From: Collinsella sp944321445
Lineage (GTDB): Bacteria > Actinomycetota > Coriobacteriia > Coriobacteriales > Coriobacteriaceae
DNA length: 64,000 bases
Direction: 5' to 3' (one strand)
NCBI RefSeq assembly: GCF_030371825.1
Contig: NZ_JAUDDM010000001.1
Part shown: positions 52,080 to 60,804 of the stretch, one piece after another
Layout of the letters: each line of letters opens with the position of its first letter
Position numbering within the stretch: position 1 is the first letter of the stretch
The notes under the pieces: model-generated
What the model saw: only the letters and a program-made list of their open reading frames with translations
Databases searched by the model: none
What the model was told of the DNA's origin: nothing
Position numbers and translations under genes: made by a program

Positions 52080-52181
52080 GGCTGGGACCTCCTATGACTT
52101 GTGGCGGGCCTGTCCTACGACTCGAGCCTAACCCACGTCGCCGCAGACGCGGCATTCGATTCATAGAGAGAGGTCCCAGTC
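52080..52181 (-). ncRNA. Candidate structured leader or bridge RNA of the IS110 element
   Basis: Upstream of the transposase start, 52080-52097 and 52161-52181 are complementary over about 18 bp. On the transcript this is GACTGGGACCTC... pairing with ...GAGGTCCCAG, closing a roughly 100-nt stem-loop that contains a smaller hairpin, GCCGCGTCTGCGGC (52140-52153). The transposase Shine-Dalgarno AGGAGGT lies in one arm. It could be a bridge-RNA-like non-coding RNA or a translation-blocking leader. Confidence 0.45.
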
Positions 52182-52198
52182 GCTCCCTACATATCTTC

Positions 52199-52525
52199 TA
52201 GAAGCATGTTGGTCGGAAGGATATGGGATCGATATAATGCAACAAGCTAGGACATGGGTCGGTAACCGCACGTCCTCAATGGGCTGTGTCCTTCGTTGAA
52301 ACAACGTAACCTGCAAAAATGATGGTTTATGGTCTTGCAGCGAGATTATGGCGCGCCTCGCACGTATACGGACAAAACAAGATAGTTCGTATTTGCAGGA
52401 AAGCAGAACCCAGTGCAAGATTAGACACCTTATCAGACCATATAGCGTCAGTTTTGCAGGTTACGATTCGGCTAGGTCGATTATGGACACGAATACGAGG
52501 TGCTGCCAGGGTACGGGGAGCACTT
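52199..52525. repeat. Low-GC interval with palindromic element 52305-52465
   Basis: Non-coding stretch of about 327 nt. Perfect 14-bp inverted repeats CGTAACCTGCAAAA (52305-52318) and TTTTGCAGGTTACG (52452-52465) enclose 133 nt with further partly complementary inner arms (GGTCT at 52331, AGACCA at 52435) and repeated TGCAGG words. A small hairpin CGTTGAAACAACG is at 52294-52306. It looks like a MITE or the remnant of a mobile palindrome. Confidence 0.5.
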
Positions 52526-53506
52526 CTAGCGCTCGAACGGATACACGATACCGAACTGCGCGCGGATGGCATCCATCTGCCGCATGATCTCGAGGGTCTC
52601 CGCGTGTGGCATCTCGGGGCATTCGATGCGGCCCTCCTCGGTGGCGCGCTTGCAGGCAAGGACCTCGTATTCGTAGCCGGAAATCTGTGCCGGCACGTCG
52701 ATCGTCTCGCGCAGACTGCAGGTGAGGCCATCGGCGTCGAACACCTGGATGCGCTGCGGGTTGTTGATGTTCTCCACGCAGATGAAGCCGTCGGTTCCGC
52801 AGATGAGCCCTCGACGATCGGTCATCGTGTGCATCGTGGTGAACATCGTGGCCATGCGGCCATCGGCGTAGGTGATGGTGACGGAATCCTGGCCATCGAC
52901 GCCGGAATGTATGGGAACCATGCGAGCATCGATGCGCGCGATGTCGTCTCCCATGACCATACTCGCGAAGTTGAGTGGATAGACCGTGAGGTCAAGGAGG
53001 GCTCCACCGGCGAGCTCCGGGCGAATCATGCGCTCGTTCATATCGACCTTGTAGCCAAGGTTGGCATCGACCGTGAGCACCTTGCCGATGGAGCCTGACC
53101 GCACGATGTCATCGATGATCGTGCGTGAAGGCATATAGCGCGTCCAGATGGCCTCTGCGAGCAACAGCCCCTTCGTGCGAGCAACATCGATCATTTCGCG
53201 TGCCTGCGCTTCGTTGACGGCGAAGGCCTTCTCGCACAGCACATGATGGCCCGCCTCAAGCGCCTTGATGGTCCACTCGCGATGGTGGGAATGGGGGAGC
53301 GCGACGTACACAAGATCGACCGCGGGGTCGGCGAGGAGCTCATCGTACGAGCCGTACGCGCGCTCGAAGCCCCATTGGTCGGCAAGCGAAGCCGCCCGCT
53401 CGTAATCGCGCGCCGCTACGGCGTAGTTTTCCGCCTCATCCATCTGGGCGACGGTCGCCGCCATTTGGCTCGAGATGTTGCCGGCTCCAAGGTATCCGAT
53501 GCGCAT
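52526..53506 (-). CDS. Gfo/Idh/MocA-family NAD(P)-dependent oxidoreductase
   Basis: Oxidoreductase of 326 aa. The N-terminal Rossmann motif is GYLGAGNISSQMAATV; the dinucleotide-binding helix-turn region continues with CEKAFAVNEAQAREMI near 91-106, where the Lys of EKA is the typical catalytic/binding residue. The C-terminal domain is a beta sheet (ITYADGRMATMFTTMHTMT). Family members act on sugars, inositols or related polyols; no neighbour gives the substrate. Start at 53506. Confidence 0.86.
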   Translation of the reverse strand: MRIGYLGAGNISSQMAATVAQMDEAENYAVAARDYERAASLADQWGFERAYGSYDELLADPAVDLVYVALPHSHHREWTIKALEAGHHVLCEKAFAVNEAQAREMIDVARTKGLLLAEAIWTRYMPSRTIIDDIVRSGSIGKVLTVDANLGYKVDMNERMIRPELAGGALLDLTVYPLNFASMVMGDDIARIDARMVPIHSGVDGQDSVTITYADGRMATMFTTMHTMTDRRGLICGTDGFICVENINNPQRIQVFDADGLTCSLRETIDVPAQISGYEYEVLACKRATEEGRIECPEMPHAETLEIMRQMDAIRAQFGIVYPFER

Positions 53507-53605
53507 GCCTGCTCCCTTAACGTCAAGACTTGTCGGTTGCTTCTATCATTGTATGGTGATGGGATGCTTCATATCCCCGTGATTCTCCTCCATTATCTTC
53601 ATGCG

Positions 53606-53614
53606 TGATACAAT
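53606..53614 (+). promoter_or_regulatory. Extended -10 promoter element for the ileS leader
   Basis: TGATACAAT is an extended -10 (TGnTACAAT) located about 7 nt before the expected leader start near 53621. A convincing -35 is not visible, as allowed for extended -10 promoters. Confidence 0.5.
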
Positions 53615-53620
53615 ACCGCC

Positions 53621-53915
53621 CAATGGCTGTGATGGGGATAAGTAGCCGGCCCCCGTGCAGATGAGAGAGCGAACGGCAGCTGAGAGGTTCGCCTGCACGA
53701 CTGAGCGAATATCACCCCGGAGCCGCGGCCCGAACGGGAGGGGAGACCCGCCTCAGTAGACGTCGCCGGGACGACCGCCGTTATGTGGTCGGCCGAGTAC
53801 GGGCACGATGGGTGCCTAAGCTGGGTGGTATAGCGAGGAGCTTATCGCAGGCGCATATGCCTGCGTCTATGGAAGCGCTTCGTCCCAGCTTGCAGGGACG
53901 GGCGCTTTTTTCATG
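53621..53915 (+). promoter_or_regulatory. T-box riboswitch for isoleucyl-tRNA synthetase
   Basis: Leader of about 300 nt before ileS. A Stem I region (about 53660-53760) contains the specifier AUC in GAATATCACC, the isoleucine codon. The T-box-like sequence TGGGTGGTATAGCG (53822-53835) lies in the antiterminator AAGCT...AGCTT (53818-53843). An intrinsic terminator follows at 53873-53911. AAGCTGGG (53818-53825) is complementary to CCCAGCTT (53884-53891), giving exclusive alternatives. Uncharged tRNA-Ile should stabilise antitermination and raise ileS expression. Confidence 0.85.
53873..53911 (+). terminator. T-box terminator
   Basis: Stem AAGCGC..CGTCCC / GGGACG.GCGCTT with an 8-nt loop and an internal bulge, followed by T6. 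It lies 36 nt before the ileS start. Confidence 0.85.
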
Positions 53916-53947
53916 CGGAAAGCGCCCACGACAACAAGGGGGTATTC

Positions 53948-56752
53948 GTGGCAAACGAGTACAAGAGCAGCATGAATCTGCCCAAGACCAAGTTCCCCAT
54001 GAGGGCGGCCCTGGCGCAGCGTGAGCCGGAGCGTTTGCGCCGCTGGCACACGGACCATGTGTACGAGCAGATGCTCAAGAAGAACGAGGGGCATGGCAAG
54101 TTCATCTTGCACGACGGCCCTCCGTATGCGAACGGCCCGATCCATATCGGCCACGCCATGAACAAGATCTCGAAGGACATCATCGAGCGCTACCAGGCCA
54201 TGCAGGGCTATGAGACGCCGTATGTGCCCGGCTGGGACTGCCACGGCCAGCCTATCGAGCACAAGGTCGAGGAGATGCTCGGCACCGAGAAGTTCAACGC
54301 CACTCCGACCGACAAGATTCGCGAGCTTTGCCGTAAGTTCGCCGTCGAGAACATCGACCTGCAGCGCGAGGGCTTCAAGCGCCTGGGCGTGCTCGGCGAC
54401 TGGGAGAATCCCTACCTCACGCTGTACAACAAGCATGATGCCGCCGATATCGAAGTCTTCAAGGCCATGTTCGACAAGGGCATGATCTATCGCGGCCACA
54501 AACCGGTGCATTGGTGCAAGCACTGCCACACCGCGCTCGCCGAGGCGGAGATCGAGTACGGTGACGAGACGAGCCCGTCCATCTATGTGCGCTTCGAGCT
54601 CACGACCAAGCCTGCTGGCCTTGAGGGCTTCGAAGGTCCGGTCGACTTCATCATCTGGACCACGACGCCCTGGACCATCCCGTCCGACCAGGCCGTGTCG
54701 CTCAAGCCCGGTGCCATCTACACCGCCATCGAGCACGAGGGCCGCGCCGAGATCATGCTGAAGGACCTCGCCGAGAAGGTCTGCGGCATCGCGGGCTGGG
54801 AGTGCACGCCGGTGCTCGTCGACGGCAAGTCCTACGAGGTTCCCGCCGAGACGTTCGATCACCTACACTACAAGCAGCCGATCTTCGATGACGTCGAGGG
54901 CGTGGCGCTGCTTGCCGACTACGTGGGCACCGAGGATGGTACCGGTATCGTCCACAACTCGCCCGGACACGGTGTCGACGACTACTACGTGTGCGTGAAG
55001 GAGGGCATGGACATCTGCATGCCCGTTGACGACGATGGCAAGTTCTACGTCGGCGATACCTTCGGCACGGGCGGCCCGTTCTCCGGTATGGATACCGACG
55101 AGGCCAACCCACACATCATCGAGTTCCTCCGCGAGCACGGCACGCTCGTGGCGAGCGTCAAGATCACGCATAGCTACCCGCACTGCTGGCGCTGCAAGAA
55201 CCCGGTGCTGTTCCGCGCCACCGACCAGTGGTTCGTGTCCATGGACAAGACCGGCCTGCGCGACGAGGCGCTCGACCAGGTACGCAACCATGTGACGTGG
55301 TACCCGGCGCACGCCGCCAACCGCATCGGCGCCATGGTGGAGCAGCGTCCTGACTGGTGCATTTCGCGCCAGCGCAACTGGGGCGTGCCCATCCCGAGCT
55401 ACACCTGTGCCGACTGCGGCGAGAAGATCATGAACGACGACACGCTCGATGCCGTGATCGCACTTTTCCGCGAAAAGGGATCCGACGCCTGGTTCACCGA
55501 CGCGCCCGAAAGCTATCTGGGCGATGCCTGTGTGTGCCCGAAGTGCGGCGGCCACCATCTGAAGGCCGATCGCGACATCCTGGACGTGTGGTGGGATTCC
55601 GGCGTGTCCTGGCGCGCCGTGTGCGAAGGGCGCAAGGAGCTCGAGTACCCGGCCGATGTGTACCTTGAGGGTTCCGACCAGCACCGCGGCTGGTTCCAAA
55701 GCTCGCTGCTCACGAGCGTGGGCGCTAACGGCATCGCGCCGTACAAGGCGGTTGTCTCCCAGGGCTTCACGCTCGACGGTCAGGGTCGCAAGATGTCCAA
55801 GTCGCTCGGCAACGTCATTGACCCCAACAAGGTTTGCGACGAGATGGGCGCCGATATCATTCGCCTGTGGGTCGCTTCTGTCGACACCTCGACCGATGTC
55901 GCCATCGACCATGAGATCCTCGCGCGCACCTCGGACGCGTACCGTCGCTTCCGCAACACGTTCCGCTTCCTGCTCTCTGAGCTCGAGGGTCAGTTTGAGC
56001 CCGAGACCGACGGCGTAGCCTTCGAGGAGCTGCTTCCGCTCGACAAGCTCATGCTCGCCCGTCTGACGCAGGTTCAGGCCGAGGTCGACGACGCATATGC
56101 CGGCTACGAGTTCAACCGTGTGTACCGCACGCTCTACGACTTCGTGGTCACCGAGCTCTCCAACGTATATCTCGATGCGCTGAAGGACCGCTTGTACTGC
56201 GAGAAGGTCGGCTCCCTTGCTCGTCGCAGCGCCCAGACCGTCACGGCCGAGCTGCTTTCCATGCTCCTGCGTGACCTGCAGCCGATTCTTGCCTTCACCT
56301 GCGACGAGGTCATGGAGTTCGCTCCCGCCGGCTGCCGCGACAACCAGCAGTACGCGGCACTGCTCAGCTGGTACAAGAGCCCGATCTCGCTCGAGGTCGC
56401 CAACGAGTACAAGCCTGTGCTCGAGGCAGCGCTCGAGCTGCGTGGCGTGGTGACCAAGGCGCTCGAGGACGCGCGTGCCGCGGGTACCTTCACCAAGAGC
56501 CAGGCGACTCGCGTCGTGGCGACGGCTCCCTCCGAGGCCTATGCGTTGCTTACCGGCGACAAGGCGTGCGACCTCGCGGAGTTCTTTATCGTCTCTGAGC
56601 TCGAGCTCGCTCGGGGCGATGAGTTCACGGCAACCGTTGAGGCTGCACATGGCGAGTGCTGCGACCGCTGCTGGAACTACCGTGAGTCCACGGGCGTTCA
56701 CGGCGAGCACGCTCATATCTGCGACCGCTGCGCCGAAGCCCTCGAGGCGTAA
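53948..56752 (+). CDS. Isoleucyl-tRNA synthetase
   Basis: IleS, 934 aa, class I aminoacyl-tRNA synthetase that charges tRNA-Ile and edits valine. HIGH motif is PIHIGHAMNKI near 57-67, the editing domain lies in about 180-400, and KMSKS is GRKMSKSLGN near 613. The C-terminal zinc-binding Cys residues are in CCDRCWNYRE and ICDRCAEAL. GTG 53948 follows AAGGGGG. Controlled by the upstream T-box. Confidence 0.96.
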   Translation: MANEYKSSMNLPKTKFPMRAALAQREPERLRRWHTDHVYEQMLKKNEGHGKFILHDGPPYANGPIHIGHAMNKISKDIIERYQAMQGYETPYVPGWDCHGQPIEHKVEEMLGTEKFNATPTDKIRELCRKFAVENIDLQREGFKRLGVLGDWENPYLTLYNKHDAADIEVFKAMFDKGMIYRGHKPVHWCKHCHTALAEAEIEYGDETSPSIYVRFELTTKPAGLEGFEGPVDFIIWTTTPWTIPSDQAVSLKPGAIYTAIEHEGRAEIMLKDLAEKVCGIAGWECTPVLVDGKSYEVPAETFDHLHYKQPIFDDVEGVALLADYVGTEDGTGIVHNSPGHGVDDYYVCVKEGMDICMPVDDDGKFYVGDTFGTGGPFSGMDTDEANPHIIEFLREHGTLVASVKITHSYPHCWRCKNPVLFRATDQWFVSMDKTGLRDEALDQVRNHVTWYPAHAANRIGAMVEQRPDWCISRQRNWGVPIPSYTCADCGEKIMNDDTLDAVIALFREKGSDAWFTDAPESYLGDACVCPKCGGHHLKADRDILDVWWDSGVSWRAVCEGRKELEYPADVYLEGSDQHRGWFQSSLLTSVGANGIAPYKAVVSQGFTLDGQGRKMSKSLGNVIDPNKVCDEMGADIIRLWVASVDTSTDVAIDHEILARTSDAYRRFRNTFRFLLSELEGQFEPETDGVAFEELLPLDKLMLARLTQVQAEVDDAYAGYEFNRVYRTLYDFVVTELSNVYLDALKDRLYCEKVGSLARRSAQTVTAELLSMLLRDLQPILAFTCDEVMEFAPAGCRDNQQYAALLSWYKSPISLEVANEYKPVLEAALELRGVVTKALEDARAAGTFTKSQATRVVATAPSEAYALLTGDKACDLAEFFIVSELELARGDEFTATVEAAHGECCDRCWNYRESTGVHGEHAHICDRCAEALEA

Positions 56753-56767
56753 CGAATAGGATTATTT

Positions 56768-56804
56768 GCGAACGGGCAGAGGGCGCACTCTTCTGCCCGT
56801 TCGC
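56768..56804 (+). terminator. Hairpin after ileS
   Basis: Thirteen-bp stem GCGAACGGGCAGA / TCTGCCCGTTCGC with an 11-nt loop, starting 15 nt past the ileS stop. No T-tract follows, so termination may be weak or Rho-dependent. Confidence 0.6.
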
Positions 56805-56862
56805 GTTCGCTTGGCCCCAAACCGGTTGCTTCGGGGGCCGATAAATCGTGAAAGGACAATGC

Positions 56863-57444
56863 GTGGCGAACGATACCGTCAAGGAATGGATTCCATCGCG
56901 AGCGTGGCGCGCGGCGGTCGCTGCCGCCCTGTTCACGGCATTTCTTGTGCTTGACCAGGTCACGAAGGTGTTCGTACGCACCTTGGTGAGCCACGGCTTC
57001 GTTGCCGCCGATTTTATTCCCGGTATCCTTGAGTTTCGCTTCGCTGCGAACACCGGGGCGGCATTCAGCCTGGGCGAAGGGTTCGGGTTCATCTTCGTGC
57101 TGCTCGCCATCGCTGTCGTCATCTTTACCATTGTCTATCTCTACCGTGCTCCCTTGGTGTCACAACTCGAGGTGATCGGTTTGGGCATGGTTGCCGGCGG
57201 TGCGGTGGGCAACGCGATCGACCGTGCGCTCTTTGGCTTCGTGACCGATTTCATCTGTACGCAGTTCATCGATTTCCCCATCTTCAACGTTGCCGACATC
57301 GGTATCACCTGCGGTGCCATCATCGCCTTCTTAGGCTTTGTGATTTCGCCTGCCAACAAGGTCGATGCGACGGCCGAGCTCAACCGTCGCGATGCCGAGG
57401 CGCGCGCCCGTCGTACTGCGAAGCGCGAAGAGGGTAACAAATGA
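56863..57444 (+). CDS. Lipoprotein signal peptidase LspA
   Basis: Signal peptidase II, 193 aa, cleaves lipoprotein signal peptides at the lipidated Cys. Four helices, with AANTGAAFSLG near 64-74 and catalytic Asp residues in GNAIDRALFGFVTDFI near 115-130 and FNVADIGI near 142-149. GTG 56863 is chosen from GAAAGGACA upstream; a longer frame starts 15 nt earlier. Needed for the lipoproteins encoded elsewhere in the window (4784 and 11204 genes). Overlaps rluD by four bases. Confidence 0.92.
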   Translation: MANDTVKEWIPSRAWRAAVAAALFTAFLVLDQVTKVFVRTLVSHGFVAADFIPGILEFRFAANTGAAFSLGEGFGFIFVLLAIAVVIFTIVYLYRAPLVSQLEVIGLGMVAGGAVGNAIDRALFGFVTDFICTQFIDFPIFNVADIGITCGAIIAFLGFVISPANKVDATAELNRRDAEARARRTAKREEGNK

Positions 57445-58448
57445 GTGACGTTCGGTTCCTCATCACCTCAGACTCCGCCGGACAGCGTCTCGATGTCTTT
57501 CTCGGCGCTCAGGATTCCTGTCCGTCGCGCTCTGCGTGCGCCAAGCTCGTCGAGACGGGTGCGGTCTGCGTGAACGGTGATACCTGCACGTCAAAAAAGC
57601 TCGTGCTGGCCGAGGGCGACCGCATTGAGGTCGAGGTGCCCGATCCCGTCGAAGTGGGTCCCGTGGTCGGCCAAGCTATTCCGTTGGACATTCGCTTCGA
57701 GGACGATTACCTCATCGTGCTCTCCAAGCAGCGCGGGCTCGTATGCCATCCCGCTCACGGGCACGATTCCGGTACGCTTGCGAATGCGCTAGTCTATCAT
57801 TGCGGTCTCGACCATCTGGGCACGCTTCAAGGGGAGGATCGTCCCGGTATCGTGCACCGCCTTGATCGCGACACCTCTGGCCTTATGCTCGCTGCCAAAG
57901 ACGACGATACGCAGCGCGCGCTGCAGGACCTCATTCGCCTGCGTACGCTCGATCGGCGCTACATCGCTCTGTGCCATGGCTACATCGCTATGGACTCGGG
58001 CACCATCAACACGGGCATTGCCCGTTCAACGCGCGACCGCGTGAAGATGGCCGTGTCCGATGACCCCTTTGCGCGACAGGCCATCACCACGTTCCAAGTG
58101 CTTGAGCGCTTTGAGGCCAAACGCGGCGATGACGGCTACACGCTGGTCGAATGCCATCTCTATACCGGTCGTACGCACCAGATTCGCGTGCATATGCGCC
58201 ATATCAACCATGCGCTCGTCGGCGATCCGCTCTATGGTATTGGTTCTGACCGCTCCAACCTCGGTCTCACCCGCCAGTTCCTTCATTCATGGCGCGTGCG
58301 CTTCGATCACCCGGTGACAGGGGAGTCCATCGAGCTTCGCGATGAGCTGCCGTGGGATCTGGCGGCTGCCTATGAAGAGATAGCAGACAGATCCATGGGA
58401 CGCACCTCTTCAGGCGAGGACATCATCCCACAGCTACTCATGGAATAG
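57441..58448 (+). CDS. RluD-family 23S rRNA pseudouridine synthase
   Basis: Pseudouridine synthase of 335 aa: an N-terminal S4-like RNA-binding domain (about 1-80) and a catalytic domain with GIVHRLDRDTSGLML near 137-151, where the Asp of HRLDRDTSG is the nucleophile. Starts in the last codons of lspA (ATGA). The lspA-rluD pairing is common in Gram-positives. Target is probably the helix 69 uridines of 23S rRNA. Confidence 0.9.
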   Translation: MSDVRFLITSDSAGQRLDVFLGAQDSCPSRSACAKLVETGAVCVNGDTCTSKKLVLAEGDRIEVEVPDPVEVGPVVGQAIPLDIRFEDDYLIVLSKQRGLVCHPAHGHDSGTLANALVYHCGLDHLGTLQGEDRPGIVHRLDRDTSGLMLAAKDDDTQRALQDLIRLRTLDRRYIALCHGYIAMDSGTINTGIARSTRDRVKMAVSDDPFARQAITTFQVLERFEAKRGDDGYTLVECHLYTGRTHQIRVHMRHINHALVGDPLYGIGSDRSNLGLTRQFLHSWRVRFDHPVTGESIELRDELPWDLAAAYEEIADRSMGRTSSGEDIIPQLLME

Positions 58449-58577
58449 CGAGCGTTGCATCGGCGCTCACCGGCAACGGTGCATGCTAATAATTTGCAGG
58501 TCGCACCCGTGCGGCCCAACGCTATCGTAGTGCGCTAAACTTTCTCCCAATATCTCGCTCCCTTGGGGGTTATCCGC

Positions 58578-59873
58578 ATGCCTCTCGATCTTTCGAATCT
58601 TACGCCCATTGTCATCTTCAACTTTCTTGTTGGCACCCTGTTCTCATTGTGCTTTCTCTACCAGATTGTCTATTTCCTCATCGGCATCTTCCATGGGGAA
58701 GTAAAGATCCCGTCTGCCAAGCGCCAGCATAGATACGCGTTTTTCATCGCTGCCCATAACGAGGAAGCCGTCATCGCGAATCTCGTTCAGTCGATTCGCC
58801 AGCAGGATTATCCTTCTGAGCTCATCGACATCTTTGTGGTCGCCGATGCTTGCACGGACGACACCGCGCGTGTAGCTCGCGAGGCCGGGGCTATCGTTTA
58901 TGAGCGAAACGACCTTGCTCGAAAAGGAAAAAGCTGGGTCATGGATTACGGCTTCGATCGAATCCTCAACGAATATCCCGGTCGCTATGAGGCGTTTTTC
59001 ATTTTCGATGCCGACAATCTGCTTTCATCCGACTATGTTCGCATCATGAACGATGCCTTCGATCAGGGTTACCTTGCGCTCACGAGCTACCGCAACTCCA
59101 AGAACTTCGGGAGTTCGTGGATCTCTGCGGCCTATGCGACCTGGTTTTTGCGTGAGGCGCGTTTTCTCAACAATGCCCGTATGATCTGCGGTTCCTCGTG
59201 CGCAGTCTCCGGATCGGGCTTTCTCGTATCTGCCAAGATCATCGAGGGTATGCATGGGTGGGACTTCCATACGCTGACTGAGGACATTCAGTTCTCGACG
59301 TTCTGCGCCATCCATGGCGTGCAGATCGGATACGCTCCCGCAGTGTTTTACGATGAGCAACCGGTGACCTTTGCTGCCTCGTGGAAGCAGCGCATGCGCT
59401 GGACGAAGGGGTTCTACCAGGTGCTGTTCACCTATGGCTCTCATATGGTCAAGGCCTTCACGTTGCTTCGGAGATTTGCCGCCTACGACATGTTCATGAC
59501 CATCGCCCCGGGCAACCTGCTGAGCCTTGTGGCCGTGCTCGTGAACGTAACGTTCATGATCGTCGGGTCGCTCTCGCATGGGTTTTTGGCCACGGACCGC
59601 GAGCTTAACATGTGCCTGGGGTCCATTGTCATGACGTTCGTATCGATGTACGGAACCTTCTTTACGGCTGGGCTCTTGACGACCGTGCTCGAACGCAAGC
59701 AGATCCATTGCAAAAGCAAGATGCGGATCGTGACGAATCTGTTCACCTTCCCGCTATTTATGTTTACCTACCTGCCCATCACGGTGGCAGCGCTGTTCCT
59801 CAAGGTCGACTGGGTGCCTACGCCGCATGGCGTATCCGTTACGCTCGACCAGGTGCTTGACGGCGCTAAATAA
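58578..59873 (+). CDS. Membrane glycosyltransferase family 2
   Basis: Processive-type glycosyltransferase of 431 aa. TM segments at about 10-35 and several after residue 290 flank a GT-A domain with FFIAAHNEEAVIANLVQSIR near 56-75, the metal-binding DADN near 144 and the QRMRWTKG motif near 271. This layout fits cellulose- or N-acetylglucosaminyl-transferase-like enzymes for polysaccharide or glycolipid synthesis. Start ATG 58578, a GGGGGT precedes it. No other glycan genes adjoin it. Confidence 0.88.
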   Translation: MPLDLSNLTPIVIFNFLVGTLFSLCFLYQIVYFLIGIFHGEVKIPSAKRQHRYAFFIAAHNEEAVIANLVQSIRQQDYPSELIDIFVVADACTDDTARVAREAGAIVYERNDLARKGKSWVMDYGFDRILNEYPGRYEAFFIFDADNLLSSDYVRIMNDAFDQGYLALTSYRNSKNFGSSWISAAYATWFLREARFLNNARMICGSSCAVSGSGFLVSAKIIEGMHGWDFHTLTEDIQFSTFCAIHGVQIGYAPAVFYDEQPVTFAASWKQRMRWTKGFYQVLFTYGSHMVKAFTLLRRFAAYDMFMTIAPGNLLSLVAVLVNVTFMIVGSLSHGFLATDRELNMCLGSIVMTFVSMYGTFFTAGLLTTVLERKQIHCKSKMRIVTNLFTFPLFMFTYLPITVAALFLKVDWVPTPHGVSVTLDQVLDGAK

Positions 59874-59935
59874 GCAATACACTTTATGGTTCGCTCGCGT
59901 CAGGGGTGGCTCCCGGTTGCGAGTTGTCCGCTTTG

Positions 59936-60238
59936 CTACAGATCTATGGTGCTGCCTTCGTGGTAGCGGTCATAGTGCGGCTCATAGTCGTATGACCACG
60001 AATCGAGCTCGATCACATCGTAGTTGTTATATGTGGTCATGGCGGTGAAGAACAGCAGCACGATAGCGATGAGGAATGCGGCGATAAGCCCAAGCACGCC
60101 AAAGGTGAGGATGTAGGCGAATTTGGAGGATGAAGTCTGGCAAGCCGTCGAGGCGCTCGCGCTCTCGATTGGGCGGGGCGGAACTTCCAAGGGCTCGTTT
60201 GCCGTCGGTGCCCAGCCCTGCTGTTCGCTGCTCGTCAT
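59936..60238 (-). CDS. Small single-pass membrane protein, unknown function
   Basis: Protein of 100 aa with a polar N-terminal 35 residues, one long hydrophobic helix (about 40-66) and an acidic Tyr-rich tail (YNNYDVIELDSWSYDYEPHY, about 70-90). GAGGAGGACAG precedes the ATG, a strong site. I do not recognise a family. It is in the same direction as the prepilin-peptidase-like gene upstream (60361-60804) and may be co-transcribed. Confidence 0.7.
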   Translation of the reverse strand: MTSSEQQGWAPTANEPLEVPPRPIESASASTACQTSSSKFAYILTFGVLGLIAAFLIAIVLLFFTAMTTYNNYDVIELDSWSYDYEPHYDRYHEGSTIDL

Positions 60239-60360
60239 CTGTCCTCCTCGTTCATACTCAGTGCGTGCCCATTATACCTGGGCGGCCGCGCGCGCCGGGT
60301 ATCCTCGCAACGTTAACAAAGCTTCAATTGCGACTCAAAGGCTGCGGACAACCCGACAGG

Positions 60361-60804
60361 CTATACGCCTAGCACCATCAACGCCATGCCCGCTAATGCA
60401 AACGGGGTCCAAAACGGGAGCAGGGGCAACCTGCGCTGTTTGGTTGCCAGAGCTGTCATGGCAAGGCAAAGCAGTGCGCAGGCGAATGATACCAGCGCCA
60501 TCCACGGATCTAGGATTCCCAAGGCGCAGAGGAACTTGAGGTCGCCGGCGCCGATGCCCATGGTGCCGTTTCGATGCCGCCAGTATAGCTCGAAGGCGAC
60601 GAGAACGGCTACGATTGCGCACGATGCGATGACATTCGCGATACAGAGCGTGACCCCGAGCGCAAGCGCAGATGCGATGGTATTGGCTGCAAGCGACGCG
60701 GCCCAGAGCTGGTGCGGATAGATGGATCGCCGCGCATCGATGATGCCGGCGGCGACGATAAGCGATGCGCACATGACGGTGCACGCGATGCGCAACGGCT
60801 CCAA
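60361..60804 (-). CDS. Prepilin peptidase-like (A24) membrane protein, short form
   Basis: Short A24-type peptidase of about 147 aa, without the N-terminal methyltransferase part. The two catalytic Asp are in AGIIDARRS near 22 and in GAGDLKFL near 82; several helices follow. TTG 60804 has GAAAGGAG 6 nt upstream and is preferred, but an ATG earlier in the frame is possible. It may process type IV pilin-like or other prepilin-type signal peptides; no pilus genes are in the window. Confidence 0.7.
   Translation of the reverse strand: MEPLRIACTVMCASLIVAAGIIDARRSIYPHQLWAASLAANTIASALALGVTLCIANVIASCAIVAVLVAFELYWRHRNGTMGIGAGDLKFLCALGILDPWMALVSFACALLCLAMTALATKQRRLPLLPFWTPFALAGMALMVLGV

Larger units (their letters stand above)
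50738..52195 (-). mobile_element. IS110-family insertion sequence (estimated boundaries)
   Basis: Transposase gene with GC-rich flanks. Nine-base inverted repeats GATATGTAG (50738-50746) and CTACATATC (52187-52195) may mark the ends, giving about 1458 bp. The element is much more GC-rich than the low-GC operon to its left. IS110 elements have few or no terminal repeats and use a non-coding bridge RNA, so boundaries are tentative. Confidence 0.6.

Noticed and set aside
51009..52097. Plus-strand frame of about 360 codons opposite the transposase
   Set aside because: Mirrors the GC-rich transposase gene; product is Gly/Arg/Ala-rich without domains.
53785..54024. Open frame of about 80 codons in the ileS leader
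   Set aside because: Runs through the T-box terminator and into ileS; the RNA structure explains the sequence.
54863..56716. Long antisense open frame (about 617 codons) within ileS
   Set aside because: Same GC-bias effect; the sense strand has HIGH and KMSKS motifs and a T-box leader.
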